Part shown: positions 34,301 through 44,787 of the stretch, piece after piece
Layout: the number at the start of each line of letters is the position of its first letter
Position numbering within the stretch: the first letter of the stretch is position 1
Source: Corynespora cassiicola
Taxonomy: Eukaryota > Ascomycota > Dothideomycetes > Pleosporales > Corynesporascaceae
Direction: 5' to 3'
DNA: 64,000 bases
Assembly: GCA_022059125.1 (NCBI GenBank)
Contig: JAEUWY010000015.1
Span: 682,001 to 746,000 of the forward strand
Notes under the pieces: generated by a model
The model's database searches: none
What the model was told of the DNA's origin: nothing
The model's input: the letters and a program-made list of their open reading frames with translations, nothing else
Translations under genes and position numbers: made by a program

Positions 34301-35888
34301 GTTAAACGCAACGAAAGGGACTAGGCGAGACCAAAGGGAAATTGCTCACCGTGATGCAGAGTTCTCTGTGACTGTTGTTCCTCTAGCGCCCTGCTGTAGT
34401 TTCTGAGAGAAGCGAGCTCCGCCCGATGCGCGTCGGAAAGACTGGCAATGTGCGCCTCGTGCGACGCTCTGAGACTCGCAAACTGGGCCTGCAGGGTCGA
34501 GATTGTGTTGTCTTGGGCGGTAATAGTCGATTTGAGCTCGTCTATTTGTTTACTGCGCGTCGGGGTCGGCGTTGATGTCCCAGGCTGGGTGCCAAGCTGT
34601 CAGAGTTCAGCATACATCCGCTCGCTATCATCAGGCAAGAAATGAGGGCGAAGCGTTTATCCACGAGTCAATGGTCTACGATCGGTCCCCCCACAACTTT
34701 TGAAACGCTTCAATATACTGGTGTCTACGTTGACGGGATCGTGGGACATGTGTACAAACGATCTTGAAACCGTTTCGTTATGCACATTGCGACCCGCCTC
34801 TCACGTCGAAGCAATGGATGGGTGTAAATAGAAACAATCGGTACTTACCTCATCTCGGCGAATGGAGCTCTCCCCGCTATTCCTCGTCCAAGGCTGACCC
34901 TCCAAGGCCAGCGGCGACGGCTGCTGCAGCCTGTCCGCACCTACTCGAGCCTTGGTGGATTCGGCGCTGCTACTGGGCCCCCCATTTGTCGATGACACTG
35001 AGCACGTCGTGAGTCTACTGTCGGTGGACGAGGGAGAGAGCAGGCTCGGGCGGGACCTGGAGCGTCTCTTCAGGTTCGCTTCACTCAAGCTTGTTTTATG
35101 CTGCGGCACTTTGGATGGAGTGGGCCTAGGAGGGACACTTGTGCGAAGAGAAGTCCCGCTGCGGACCGACCTCATTGTACTACGGTCTGCGGGGCCCGCA
35201 ACGGGTGGATCAGGATAGCCTTGATTTTCAAGTAGCAGCGAGCCGGGGAGCTCGGCCGGCAGGTCTGGTGTTGATGGAAGCGACACGGAACGTGGCCGAC
35301 CAGGAACTGTGGGCAGAGGCTTATGTATCGAGGAAGATCTGGGGCATGCCGTGGCACTTAGTGCTGGCGAGCGCAGCATGTCATTGACCACGGCAAAGAG
35401 GTTTGATGCAGAGCTAACCAGGGCGACATTGTGACGGGCTGACGCTGGCTCCACCGTGGACAGGTGCTGGGGCTTGTTGTATTCGGGGGGAACAATTGTT
35501 AGGTTTGGCGGCCGACGTCGTCCAGTCTTTGGAGGCTTCTACAAGCAGTCAGCGAATGGCACAGCACCACAAGACAGACGGGCCTGCAGGCCCCTGCAAC
35601 GGTCTGCAATTGCTTTGGACAACGCTCTTCCCGCCGCCTTGGTTCTGCACAACCACGTCGACGCACTGCGCAAGAGCCCATGGGGGGTGACAGCGCATCA
35701 AAGATGGTCCGCGCAACAACCTATCGTACCTTTGCGTCGCCCGTCGAGAGGGTTCTCCGGTGGTGTTCGCCCGCGCTGGGCTCCCCAACGCTCGTGTCGA
35801 TTGGCAACAGCCCGCCCGTGCGGTGGTAGGGCTCTGCGGTCGAGTGGCGCCCCTTGGACCACGAGAAGAACTTGGGTTTGGCCGCCAT
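31306..35888 (-). CDS. Large coiled-coil protein, function unknown
   Basis: I do not recognise this protein. Six exons (35888-35730, 35538-34849, 34596-34350, 34217-32651, 32570-32426, 32373-31306) join in consistent phase to 1,291 residues. The N-terminus (MAAKPKFFSWSKGRHS) leads to a Ser/Pro/Arg-rich region with a well-formed block, EPASARHNVALVSSASNLFA. Coiled coils occur at about 300-365, 423-525 and 583-790, the last ending in EIDFYVREIIYYKLDIKGYK. The remaining 500 residues are Ser/Thr/Pro-rich with many SP/TP sites and end RPLESPFDIDRSAHLM ... GIGEAI. No catalytic motif, signal peptide or membrane segment is seen. It resembles a scaffold or cytoskeletal adaptor; that is inference. The second intron (252 nt) is long for this window and could hide a small exon. 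The gene is divergent from SNIP1/Pml1. Confidence 0.75.
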
Positions 35889-36717
35889 TGGGACGGACGG
35901 CAGTCGCGGTCGCGCAGCTACGGCGAGGTAGACATTAAGAGGACGGAGAGTAGGAAAAGCGACACAAGAGAGAGAGGACAAGGAAACGGCAGCGAGCGAC
36001 GTGCAGAAGAGAGGCAGGCTGGCGACGGGTAAAGTACAGCACGGTTGGATGAGGCGCAGGGTAAAAGGCACAGGGACCCTGAAGCCATGTATGCGGCCAT
36101 GATGAGGGCTGCGGCGTCTATTCTTCACATATCTATGGGGGAGCCAGTGTCACGTTTCGGGGTGCGAGCGGACGCCGGCGGGCACGGCTGACGGGGGCCA
36201 GGCAGTTGCTGTCTCCACTATGTGCAGGCGAGTGGACATCCTCCAGATAGACTTCTGATATGGCGTGAAACCGAGGCGGGCACGGCGGGCGTGCGAATCA
36301 CGGCCGTGGGAGGGCGTCGGTTTAGCGCCCTCTGGCCCCGTCGTGCGGCGAAGAAGCTTGGGCCTCCCCGTCTCTTCGCGCCTGCGACCTCACTTGTGCA
36401 TCCGCCTGCGCTGCACATTTCCTTCGCTGCATGTCCCCGCCTGCACTGCATCCCCTTCCCGCCCCCTTTGACGTGAGCATGCCTTGACGCGCGCCCAGCC
36501 ACCACCGCACCACCGCTCCTCTGCCCGCTCTAGCTGCTTTGCGCAAGTCCGTGTCAGCCCCGGAACCTCGCCCATCCTCCTGCGCGCCCGCTGCGCTTGG
36601 CCAGCCTGAAACGCCATCGCGGCCCCCAGACCTACCTTGCGCGCCGCCGCCCCAGAGCCCCCCAGAGACAGCGACAGAGCAGCATTCCATCGCCCACGGG
36701 CTTAAATAGACGTCGCC
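35889..36717. other. Divergent promoter region, coiled-coil gene / SNIP1
   Basis: 829 bp between two divergent starts. It is GC-rich with pyrimidine tracts at 36360-36480. Frames on both strands here are compositional; nothing is recognised. Confidence 0.45.
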
Positions 36718-38049
36718 ATGCCGGCCGCTGGCCATGAGCGCGAGCTGTCCCCGTTCAGCGCCCGCCGCCTGTTGACTCTGCAGCAGCAGCAGCAGGGCAC
36801 GAACCGCCCGCACCATGTCGCGCCTAGCACCACGACCCGAAGCAAGAGTCGCGACAGATATTCTGGGAACGGCTCAGACAGAGGGCGGGGCGGACGGCCG
36901 GTGACCTCACCGCCTCGCAATCGATGGGATGCGGGCCAGGAAAAGAGGCCCAGAGATGCACGGGACCGATCAAGAGACGTCCAACCCAAGGATACCCTTC
37001 CTGAGGCAGATGCGGCGGATCGCGATCGGGCAACTTCTCCAGAACCATACCGTCCATCCCCCAATGCCTCCAGAGACGGGAAGCGGGAGCGCTCGCGATC
37101 GAGGGATAGACATGGGGCCAGGGACCGCTCGAGCGAACGACGCAAGAACCGCTCGCACGATCGACGGCAGGACAGGGCCGACGACAGGTCGCGGGACCGC
37201 TCGCGGGACAGCTACAGACGTCGCGACAGGTCTGGCGAGCGGCGCCGGGATCGCTCCAGAGAGAAACGGCGCGACCGCTCCAGGGAGCGCCATCGATCGC
37301 GCTCTGGCTCCCTCGACCGTCATCGAGACCGCAAGCGTAGAGACCGCTCGCGCTCCCCGCACCACCATCACCACCGCAGACGCCGTTCCCCCTCGTCGTC
37401 ACCACCGCCCCCCAAGCGCGCCCGCCGCTCAGCATCACCCCAGCACCAGAGTAACCCGCGCTCCAAGAAGCCGCTCCCCTCGCAAGAGCTCTCCTTTCGC
37501 GGCACAGACAACGCCGCACAACCCCCCTCCAAATACGGCGGCGCCCCCCCAGCCAAGGAGAAGCCAAACTTCAAGCCCACCGGCCTCCTCGCAAAGGCCG
37601 CGAACCGGGTCGAGGGCACAAAGATTAGCCTCAAATACCACGAGCCGGCCGAGGCGCGCAAGCCCCCCTCGTCCGCGCAGTGGCGTCTCTTCATCTTCAA
37701 GGGCGACGACGTCGTCGACACGATTGAGCTGTGGGAGCGCAGCTGCTGGCTCTTTGGCCGCGAGTCCAAGGTCGTCGACGTCGTGCTCGAGCACCCGAGT
37801 GCCAGCGGGCAGCACGCCGTCGTACAGTTTCGATATATCGAAAGGGTGGTCACGGACGAGTTTGGCGTGAGGCAGACTCGGGGCAAGGTGAAGCCGTTCG
37901 TCATCGATCTCGAGTCGAGCAATGGCACGGAGCTGAACGGCGAGCCCCTGGAGACGAGCAGGTATTTTGAGCTGAGGGATAAAGATGTGCTCAAGTTTGC
38001 GGGAAGCGAGAGGGAGTATGTGGTCATGCTGCCGCCCAAGGAGGAATAG
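36718..38049 (+). CDS. PML1: FHA protein SNIP1/Pml1 (RES splicing complex type)
   Basis: A single exon encodes 443 residues. Residues about 60-290 are dominated by RS/RD/RE dipeptides (for example RSRDRSRDSYRRRDRSGERR), typical of splicing proteins. The C-terminal 125 residues are an FHA domain: WRLFIFKGDDVV, then WLFGRESKVVDVVLEHPSAS, GQHAVVQFR, and IDLESSNGTELNGEPLE. The Gly-Arg, Ser and Asn-Gly phosphothreonine-binding residues are present. Fungal Pml1 and animal SNIP1 share this layout; Pml1 belongs to the RES complex that aids pre-mRNA retention and splicing. The linker NFKPTGLLAKAANRVEGTKI is also characteristic. A short Gln run lies near residue 21. Confidence 0.92.
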   Translation: MPAAGHERELSPFSARRLLTLQQQQQGTNRPHHVAPSTTTRSKSRDRYSGNGSDRGRGGRPVTSPPRNRWDAGQEKRPRDARDRSRDVQPKDTLPEADAADRDRATSPEPYRPSPNASRDGKRERSRSRDRHGARDRSSERRKNRSHDRRQDRADDRSRDRSRDSYRRRDRSGERRRDRSREKRRDRSRERHRSRSGSLDRHRDRKRRDRSRSPHHHHHRRRRSPSSSPPPPKRARRSASPQHQSNPRSKKPLPSQELSFRGTDNAAQPPSKYGGAPPAKEKPNFKPTGLLAKAANRVEGTKISLKYHEPAEARKPPSSAQWRLFIFKGDDVVDTIELWERSCWLFGRESKVVDVVLEHPSASGQHAVVQFRYIERVVTDEFGVRQTRGKVKPFVIDLESSNGTELNGEPLETSRYFELRDKDVLKFAGSEREYVVMLPPKEE

Positions 38050-38370
38050 AGTGGCGGAGTCGTGCGTGCGCCCGTGTACTCGTGTGCTCGTGTGCTCGTG
38101 TTGGCTTTACTGCAACTGTGCATCCGTCGTGTATATTCTACATGTATATCTGTACACGGGAAGGGGGGCCGTGGAACGCGGCAGCAAACCCCCCGAACCG
38201 AAAGCCCATTTCTACCCAAAAAAAAAAAACGATTCTATGTATGCATACAAGTCTTGACCGTACCCGAATCTCGGTTCTTCGTGCACCCCGAATATGCGTA
38301 CACCTCCAGCGCTTGTACACTCTCTTGTCACAACCGCATCTCGCACACGACACCCTACCCACCCCTTTAC
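38050..38370. other. Convergent intergenic region, SNIP1 / LETM1-like
   Basis: 321 bp between two 3' ends. A GTGCTCGTGT repeat (38075-38105) and an A9-10 run (about 38218-38230) are seen; no gene. Confidence 0.45.
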
Positions 38371-39618
38371 TTACCTCCTCTTATCCTCGCCCCCGGCCTC
38401 CCCCCACGCCTTCAACGCCTTCTTCAACTCCCCCTCTCCCCTACCCAAAACATCGATCCCCCGCTCCACGCACGCACGCTCCACCTCCCGCCTGCTGAGG
38501 CCCTTCCACCCCCCATCCCTTCCTATCAGCCGATCATCCTCTTTCAGATACGCCAACTTGCGCCCCACCCCCCACCTCAACACCCACTTGGGCGGTGCAA
38601 AATTCGCACCTCCAAAGTCCCAGATGCGCGAGTAGGCATCTAGCCTCACGCCCAGAGCCCACAGGCCCCAATGCCCGAGTCTGGAGACCTGCTCGGGGGT
38701 GTAGGACGCGGGGGCGCGAGTCCAGGGCGCCATGGGGTCTTTTGCGATTTGCGGGTTGGCGGCGGAGGAGGAGGAGGGAGGGGGGGAGTGGTGTCTGGGC
38801 AGCATGCGGAAGGAGGAAGCGAGGAGTTTCTCTTTGCGCTTCCTGCGCGCCGTCTCCTTCTTCTCGAGCTCTTTTGTGACTTGCTTGGGGATGCGACATG
38901 GCTCGGGGATGATGGGCGTGAGGTAGAGGGCGATGAGGGGCATCCATTCCCCGAGGACGAGGACTAGTGCGCCGAACGGGAGTAGACGTAGCATGTCCCG
39001 CGTGCTGCGGCGTGTGATCTGCCACTCTGCGCGCGAGAGTACGTCCGCGGGGCCGCGCGGGGCTTTGCCTTCGGAGGTGGAGGCAGAAAGGCGCGCTTTT
39101 GCGGAAGAGCGCAGGGTGCGGGCCAGCTTGTTTGTGTGGCGCACGTTCGCGATGCCGGACTTGTAGAATGCAAGGTACGCTTTTCCGGTATGAAAGAGCC
39201 ATTTCAACTTATTTTGCCCCGGGATCTTTGGGGGGAGGACGAGTTCGGGGGCGTAGGTCGAGACCGGGGGGTTGAGCTGGTCGTGGCTCGTTGCGAGGGA
39301 CTTGGATGTGGTGTCAGGGGAGGGGTGGGCCTTCGAGTCGTGAGGGTCTGGTTTGGGAGTGATTGTTGGGAACGCGCGTGGTGGTCTTGCGGGGAGGGTT
39401 TTTGGAGGGGCATGCTTGGCCGCATGGTTTCTGCGAGAGAGGAGGTGCGGAGTCATGCTGGCGGCTCGAGATCGAGGTCCGGAGTGCCAGTGGTGGCGGT
39501 TCAGGGTCGAGGCGGCGGCAGCGTGGTTGTAGACATTGCGCCGGCATTGGATGCTGGCAGTCTGCCGGATCGGACGCAAGGGGAGGGTGAGAACTGCGCT
39601 CATCGGCCGGGGCTTCAT
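38371..39618 (-). CDS. LETM1-like mitochondrial inner-membrane protein
   Basis: A single exon encodes 415 residues. The first 60 residues are basic with no acidic residue (MKPRPMSAVLTLPLRPIRQT then ASIQCRRNVYNH), fitting a mitochondrial presequence. About 140-190 is the conserved block KLKWLFHTGKAYLAFYKSGI then NVRHTNKLARTLRS. One membrane segment lies near 210-238 (RLLPFGALVLVLGEWMPLIA then LYLTPIIPEP), matching the LETM1 signature. The C-terminal part (RLGHWGLWALGVRLDA; GLSRREVERACVERGIDVLG) looks like the LETM1 ribosome-binding domain. LETM1-family proteins (Mdm38/Ylh47) act in K+/H+ balance and mitoribosome docking. It is more diverged than canonical Mdm38, so the family call is sure but the paralogue is not. 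Confidence 0.82.
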   Translation of the reverse strand: MKPRPMSAVLTLPLRPIRQTASIQCRRNVYNHAAAASTLNRHHWHSGPRSRAASMTPHLLSRRNHAAKHAPPKTLPARPPRAFPTITPKPDPHDSKAHPSPDTTSKSLATSHDQLNPPVSTYAPELVLPPKIPGQNKLKWLFHTGKAYLAFYKSGIANVRHTNKLARTLRSSAKARLSASTSEGKAPRGPADVLSRAEWQITRRSTRDMLRLLPFGALVLVLGEWMPLIALYLTPIIPEPCRIPKQVTKELEKKETARRKRKEKLLASSFRMLPRHHSPPPSSSSAANPQIAKDPMAPWTRAPASYTPEQVSRLGHWGLWALGVRLDAYSRIWDFGGANFAPPKWVLRWGVGRKLAYLKEDDRLIGRDGGWKGLSRREVERACVERGIDVLGRGEGELKKALKAWGEAGGEDKRR

Positions 39619-40376
39619 TACGGGGGAGTGTGATTGTGGAGAAGGAGTGAATGTCGCGTGAAGCTCTCAAGGCGACGTCTCGAATGGCCCCAGCGAAAAA
39701 TGTCCAACAAGGGTACAGATCCCTGCACGCGATGTCATCAGATACCGCGATGTGCGCTAGTCCCAGAACAGAACACTAATCAAACTTCACCTCGCGTATC
39801 CACAAACTGTTCCTGTTCCTGTGGATCGTGTGGATCTCTTCCATCGTGCCTTGGCTAACTCGAGAACCGGAGTCCTCCACCGCACGCCGGAGCCACCCGC
39901 CGCAAGTGCAGGTGGGACAGATTTGGGAATGTAGGTGTATTATGAGTGGACACTGTATAGTCGTGCGTCTAATTCCAGTCCCACCGCCGGGGCCGTGCCA
40001 ATCTGCCCACTCACTCGCAATCGATAAAATGAAAATGAAACCGCTGCAAAGATGCCCGAGACCCTGTTCATTCCCTGCAACGCCTCGCAAAAGTTACAGG
40101 ACGAGAATCGGTAAGGAGATGAGAGAAAACCGTCCACGTCCAAAAAGCCCATCGCCTATGCTCTGATACTGATGACCCGTTCCCGCCTTGCTTTTCTACG
40201 CCAGTTCCGTCGGCTGACTACCCTCCCAATCGATTGAGCCTGTTGAAACTCCTTGTTGCTGCACTGAAATGAAAATCCACATCAGCAGAAAGCAGATCAA
40301 CCCTTGCCAGGACCAAGAAAAATGAGACCGCGAAAGAATCTGACGACTTAAAAAATCCAGGTACAAGGAAAGATGC
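39619..40376. other. Intergenic, LETM1-like promoter / Nab3-like 3' region
   Basis: 758 bp between two reverse-strand genes. No gene or notable repeat is seen. Confidence 0.45.
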
Positions 40377-42950
40377 TCAGCGCTGATACTTGGCAAGCTG
40401 AGCCATGATTTCATTCATATCGGGCTGGCCAGAGGGAGGCGCAGACTGGGTTGGTGTGTGGACGGGAGGCGCCGCAGATCGCCCAGCCTGACCTCCCAAA
40501 AGCGAAGCGAGAGCATTGTTTTGATACGCGTTTGAAAAGGGCGTCGGCTGTGCAGCGGACGGGAAAACGGGAGGCTGCGAAGGCGTGGACACGGAGCCTA
40601 GTAAACGAATGAGCTCGGGGGAGAGGCCCGCGGCTTGAGGCTGAGGAACTTGGGCTTGGTTGTTGCCAGACATGGCGCCCAGCAACTGTGAAAGCCCATT
40701 AGGATCCAGAGATGAGATGAGGCGTTGGATATCTTGGTTGTTCGGTGGAGGGTTACTGGCAGGCGTAGAGTACGAGTTTGGCTGGGGTGGGGCACTGGCA
40801 AAGGGTGTCATGCCGTAGTTGTGGCCATAGGTAGCAGGTGGCTGCGGCTGCGGCTGGGCTGGCTGGACCGGTTGCGCGCCCAACTGTTGCCTTTGGTTCA
40901 TGACAAGAGCAGCGGCCGTCGCTGGATCGAGATCGGCATATTCTATCACGGGTCAGTTTAGTGTGCGCACGAACCCGACGGGACAAAGCACGCACCGTTG
41001 AACTGGATGTTGCTTTCGCCGCCTCGTCGATCAAAGACCTGAACGTTAATCTTGCCCTTGGTCAGACTAGCCGAATCCAGCCGCACGATAGCGAGCACCC
41101 CCTCCACAATCTGTCTCCGGATAACGGCGGCTTCTGAAAGGCGAGGGCTAAGGATAAGTACGTCGATGCGCAGGCCTTGGCGGCGGAAGGTATCTTCAAC
41201 CCAGCGGATAAAATCACTGCATATTGTCAGCATGGCTCGAGCTCCAAGATACAATCGTGCCTACCGAGGAAGTCCCTCCTGGAGGACAATGACCTGGACA
41301 TCGGGAACTTGGTGAGCTGGCCTGTGGGGAAGAGGCAGATCGTCCAGGTTATCGCGCCTGGGCGAAGGACTTCGGTATCTCCTCGGTGACCGCGACCTAC
41401 TACGCCGCCTGTCGTATCGATCGCGACTCCTGTCCCTGCTCCTTATCATACGCCCACCACGAGGCGGTGTAGGCGATCGCATGGGACGATAGTCGTCGCG
41501 GAAGCGTCGGTTTTCCCTGTCCCGAGGAGACAAGGCATTTTGGTTTCCCCCATATCGCTCGTTTCGTGGCATGGGGCCCGTGCCCCCTCTGGAGTAATCT
41601 GGAGAACGTGAGCGCCGCCGAGCGCCATTGTTGTTATTGTTATTGTTGTTGGCGTTGGCGTTGTTCTTCTCGGCGGCGTGGGGGTCGGCCTTCTTGGTGT
41701 TCCTCTGGGGTTTGGAAACTTCAAGATGCATCTTTCGGCCGCGCACAGCCTGGCCCTGCTCGGCCTGCAATGCCTTGTGGCACGAGGCTGAATCCATGAA
41801 CTGCACAAAGCCATAGGCCTGCTTGATGGATATCTGGGCCAGCTTGCCGTGGCGGAAGAAGCGATGGAAGATGTCGCGCTTGGTGACCTTTTCCGTGGGC
41901 AGGTTGCCTGGATCGAGGTTAGGGAAGGCGCAGTCTATTGCATGTTAGTCACTCACCGATGAAGAGGCGGGAGCCCATGGGAAACTGGTCCCACTGCCCG
42001 TCGGTCACAAAACGCCGCTCATCATCCAAAAACTCCTCGTACACCCTGTTGATCTCTGGCGGCCATCGAATGTCTTCATCGTCTGGCGTCTCGCTTCGCT
42101 GGGGCTGCTGGTCGCCAGACTGGCGCGATCCGTAGCCTGGGGTGCTGGGACTCTGCTGCGGGCGTTGGGCGGTGCCGGGGTTGGTGCCAGCCCCAACACT
42201 CAGCGGCTGGAGCGAGACGGAGCCGCGGCCACTGGACGGCTTCTGGCTGTGCGGATGGTAGGATCTGATGTCGTCGTTCGGGTTGTAGTTGGGGTGGGTT
42301 GATGGCTTATCTTGGGGAGGAGGCCGGGGAGGGAGGCTTGGAGCGGCCGGCAGCAGGGACGAGGCAGGAGTGTTGCCCTGGGACAGGAAGGGCTGGGCAG
42401 ACATTTGGGCGGCATAGCGCTCTGGGGCAGCGGCGCTGGCAGCGGCAGCAGAGGACAGCGAGTCCAACAGGGCTTGATAGTCGACGCCGCCTTGGGCAGA
42501 GGAAGCATGCGCATTTGGATCATGGGGCATGGAAAAGGCTGGCCGGCTGTCTGGGGGGGCGGACGCAGGGCTCGCGTCACGGAGGGAGTGGGCAGGCGCG
42601 TTGTGCAGCGCAGAGAAATTCTGGATTGAAGAAGTATCTTGCGTCTGGGGGAACGCCACCGACTGCGCGTACGCTGGCGGCGCCACGCCAGCCGAGCCCT
42701 GCGCTGCTACATTCTGGTAGGTGTTGGTCGACTGCTGTTCGGCGTAGAAGGGCGTGGACGAGTGCGCGCTCGGCGTCTGCATCTGCTGCGGGTGTGTCTG
42801 GAATGAGGCGGGCGTGTCGATGCTGAGGGCAGGCTCATTGAACATGGGATCCTCAAGAATGGGTATGTTTGAGGGCGATGGATAGTGAACGGGCTTCGGA
42901 GACTCGGGCGTGAGGGTTTTCCCGCGAATATGCTCTGCTTCCTCTATCAT
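40377..42950 (-). CDS. Nab3-like RRM RNA-binding protein
   Basis: Four exons (42950-41957, 41907-41265, 41216-40996, 40942-40377; introns 48-53 nt) give 807 residues. Residues 1-320 are Pro/Gln/Ser-rich and disordered, ending IRWPPEINRVYEEFLDDERR. An RRM follows (about 325-400) with RNP2 RLFIGNLP and RNP1 QAYGFVQF; intron 1 interrupts RNP2. Next comes an Asn run and an RS-rich segment (RSRDRSRDRYDRRRSRSRSP). A second conserved domain at about 545-620 (FIRWVEDTFRRQGLRIDVLI then SPRLSEAAVIRRQIVEGV) ends NIQFNEYADLDP, and the C-terminus is Gln/Pro-rich. This layout matches fungal proteins annotated as Nab3-like. In yeast Nab3 acts with Nrd1 and Sen1 in transcription termination; a role here is inferred. 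An additional 5' exon cannot be excluded. Confidence 0.8.
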
Positions 42951-43919
42951 GTAGACTGAGCCTAGGCGCAGGGCGCGTTTGCAGACTGGGGCACGGGGAA
43001 GAGGGTCAACTCAAGCATCTAAGAGCGCGACGGAGGTTGCAGAGGTTTGCAGCGGCCGCCGCCACGACAGGGCGAGGGCGCGGGCGCGGCGAGAGGCAGA
43101 GGAGAGGGCGCCCGGGCTGGAGCTGTGCGGAGCTGATGGAGCTGGAGCTGGGGGTGGATGCTGGGCTGGCGCTGGTTCTGGCGCTGGTTCTGGCGCTGGT
43201 TCTGGCGCTGGTTCTGGCGCTGGAGGTGCTGCTGCGGGCTTCAGACGCTGCTGGTGTCGCGGCGGGGTTGGGTGGAGGAGCTGTGATGCGACAAGGGAGA
43301 GGAGGGTTAGTGGATGCAGGTTGTCTCGTCAGCGCAGGCACGGGCTGGAGAGGCGGGTGCGGGCGTGGGCAGAGAGAGGCAGAGGCAGAGGGTGAGGCCA
43401 GAGGGTGAGAGGGGCGAGGGGAGGGATCAGGTAAAAGCGGCAGGGCAAGCTGGGGCAGACGGGCAGGGCAGGGCAGGGCGGCGCGGGCGAACGAGCAGCA
43501 GGCAGCGGGCGGCGGACAGAGCAGCGAGGCGACCAGCAGTGGGAGATGCAGATGTTGGGACCGCCCTCAAGTGGGGATTTGGCATTTATCATTCCGAGGC
43601 GGCCTGTACGAGTTTTCCACCGCCCGCCGGCCCAGCTGGCCCCCGACCACCCTACCACCCGACCACCTACCACCTACCACCTACCGCCGCTGGCTGACCA
43701 CGGCCGCCGCTGGCTGCGGCCCGCCGACCACCACCTGGGCACCCTGTCACTGACCAGCCCACTCTAATCACCCGCCGATGGGGCCGCTCCCAAGCTCCAA
43801 GCTCTGCTGCCACGGCAAGGTCTAGACTAGTTCCCAGGACGGCTTCCAAGCTGCAAGCGCCGCCACCCTAGTCTCCATTCTCCTTCAACCTCATTCGCGC
43901 ATTGCATCACGATACCATC
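42951..43919. other. Divergent promoter region, Nab3-like / ICT1-like
   Basis: 969 bp between two divergent starts, very GC-rich, holding the 12-bp minisatellite at 43166-43223 and CCACCTACCACC-type low complexity at 43650-43690. Open frames on both strands reflect composition only. Confidence 0.5.
43166..43223 (+). repeat. 12-bp minisatellite, CTGGCGCTGGTT
   Basis: Four perfect head-to-tail CTGGCGCTGGTT units and a partial fifth lie in the Nab3-like/ICT1-like intergenic region. Confidence 0.85.
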
Positions 43920-44644
43920 ATGCTGCTGCGCTTGCCCGCGCGGCCGCTCCTTTTTTCTTACTCTCCGTCTCCACACGCTGCTCCGCGCCTGCGACTGCCT
44001 GCCACTGCGACGCTCTCCTCCGCCAGCAGTCATGGCCCCGTCGACGACGACGAGCTGGACCGCGCCCGCAAATGGCTGGCCGCCCTGCATGCAGACACCA
44101 TCCCCAAGTCCATCGGCGAATTGTCCTTCAGCAGGTCGTCGGGCCCCGGTGGGCAGAACGTGAACAAGTAAGGCACGCCTCGTTTTTTTTTCTTTTGTTC
44201 CATCTGGTCCTGGTCATGTGCTAAGTGCCGCTGCGCAAAAGAGTAAATTCTAAGGCTACGTTGAAAATTCCCCTGGATGCCTTGCTGCAGCACGTTCCCA
44301 GCGCGCTCCACAACGACATCCGCAACTCACGCTACTTGGCCGCCCGTTCCAACGCCCTGATCATCCAGGCAGACGACAGTCGCAAGCAAAGTGACAATGC
44401 CCACAGTTGCTACAAGCGCCTGCACGAGGCCATTGTCGACGCCGGCCGTAACGCTGTCCCCGGCCAGACGACTGCCGAACAGGCAGAGCGCGTCAAAAAT
44501 CTGTGCGTAGCCCCCGGTGCAAGTGCAATCCGTTTGTCATCCTGACACTGTGACAGGCAAAAGTCCGACAATGAGCGCCGCTTGAAGTCCAAAAAGCAGC
44601 AAAGCGCCAAGAAGAGCTCGAGGAGGGGAAGGGGTGATGATTGA
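43920..44644 (+). CDS. Mitochondrial ICT1-type peptidyl-tRNA hydrolase (GGQ)
   Basis: Three exons (43920-44167, 44242-44502, 44557-44644) give 198 residues. The catalytic GGQ sits at residues 77-79 in SFSRSSGPGGQNVNK, followed by the codon-independent release-factor fold (VNSKATLKIPLDALL) and a basic tail rich in Lys/Arg (RRLKSKKQQSAKKSSRRGRG). The first 30 residues are basic/hydrophobic, a likely mitochondrial presequence. Such proteins (ICT1/Pth4 class) rescue stalled mitoribosomes without a stop codon. Intron 1 splits just after the GGQ motif and uses an AAG acceptor, the only one restoring K-V-N-S-K. It converges on UTP6 with only 143 bp between stops. Confidence 0.9.
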
Positions 44645-44787
44645 TACAAGCCGCCGAATTATAGCCGCGAAATCCGCACGACGTGACCGTGCTGGTGCCC
44701 ACGTCACATTTTTGGCTCTTCGGACTGCGGTCTGGACCCTGCATCTGGCAAACGGCCCCCCAAAAGGGCGTAGGATTTAAACCGTAA

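Noticed and set aside
37368..38219. Reverse frame across SNIP1/Pml1
   Set aside because: Antisense of the FHA domain coding region; no protein features.
43006..43395. Thr-Ser-Ala-Arg repeat protein upstream of the Nab3-like gene
   Set aside because: It is simply the translation of the 12-bp minisatellite; open frames exist on both strands over the same repeat.
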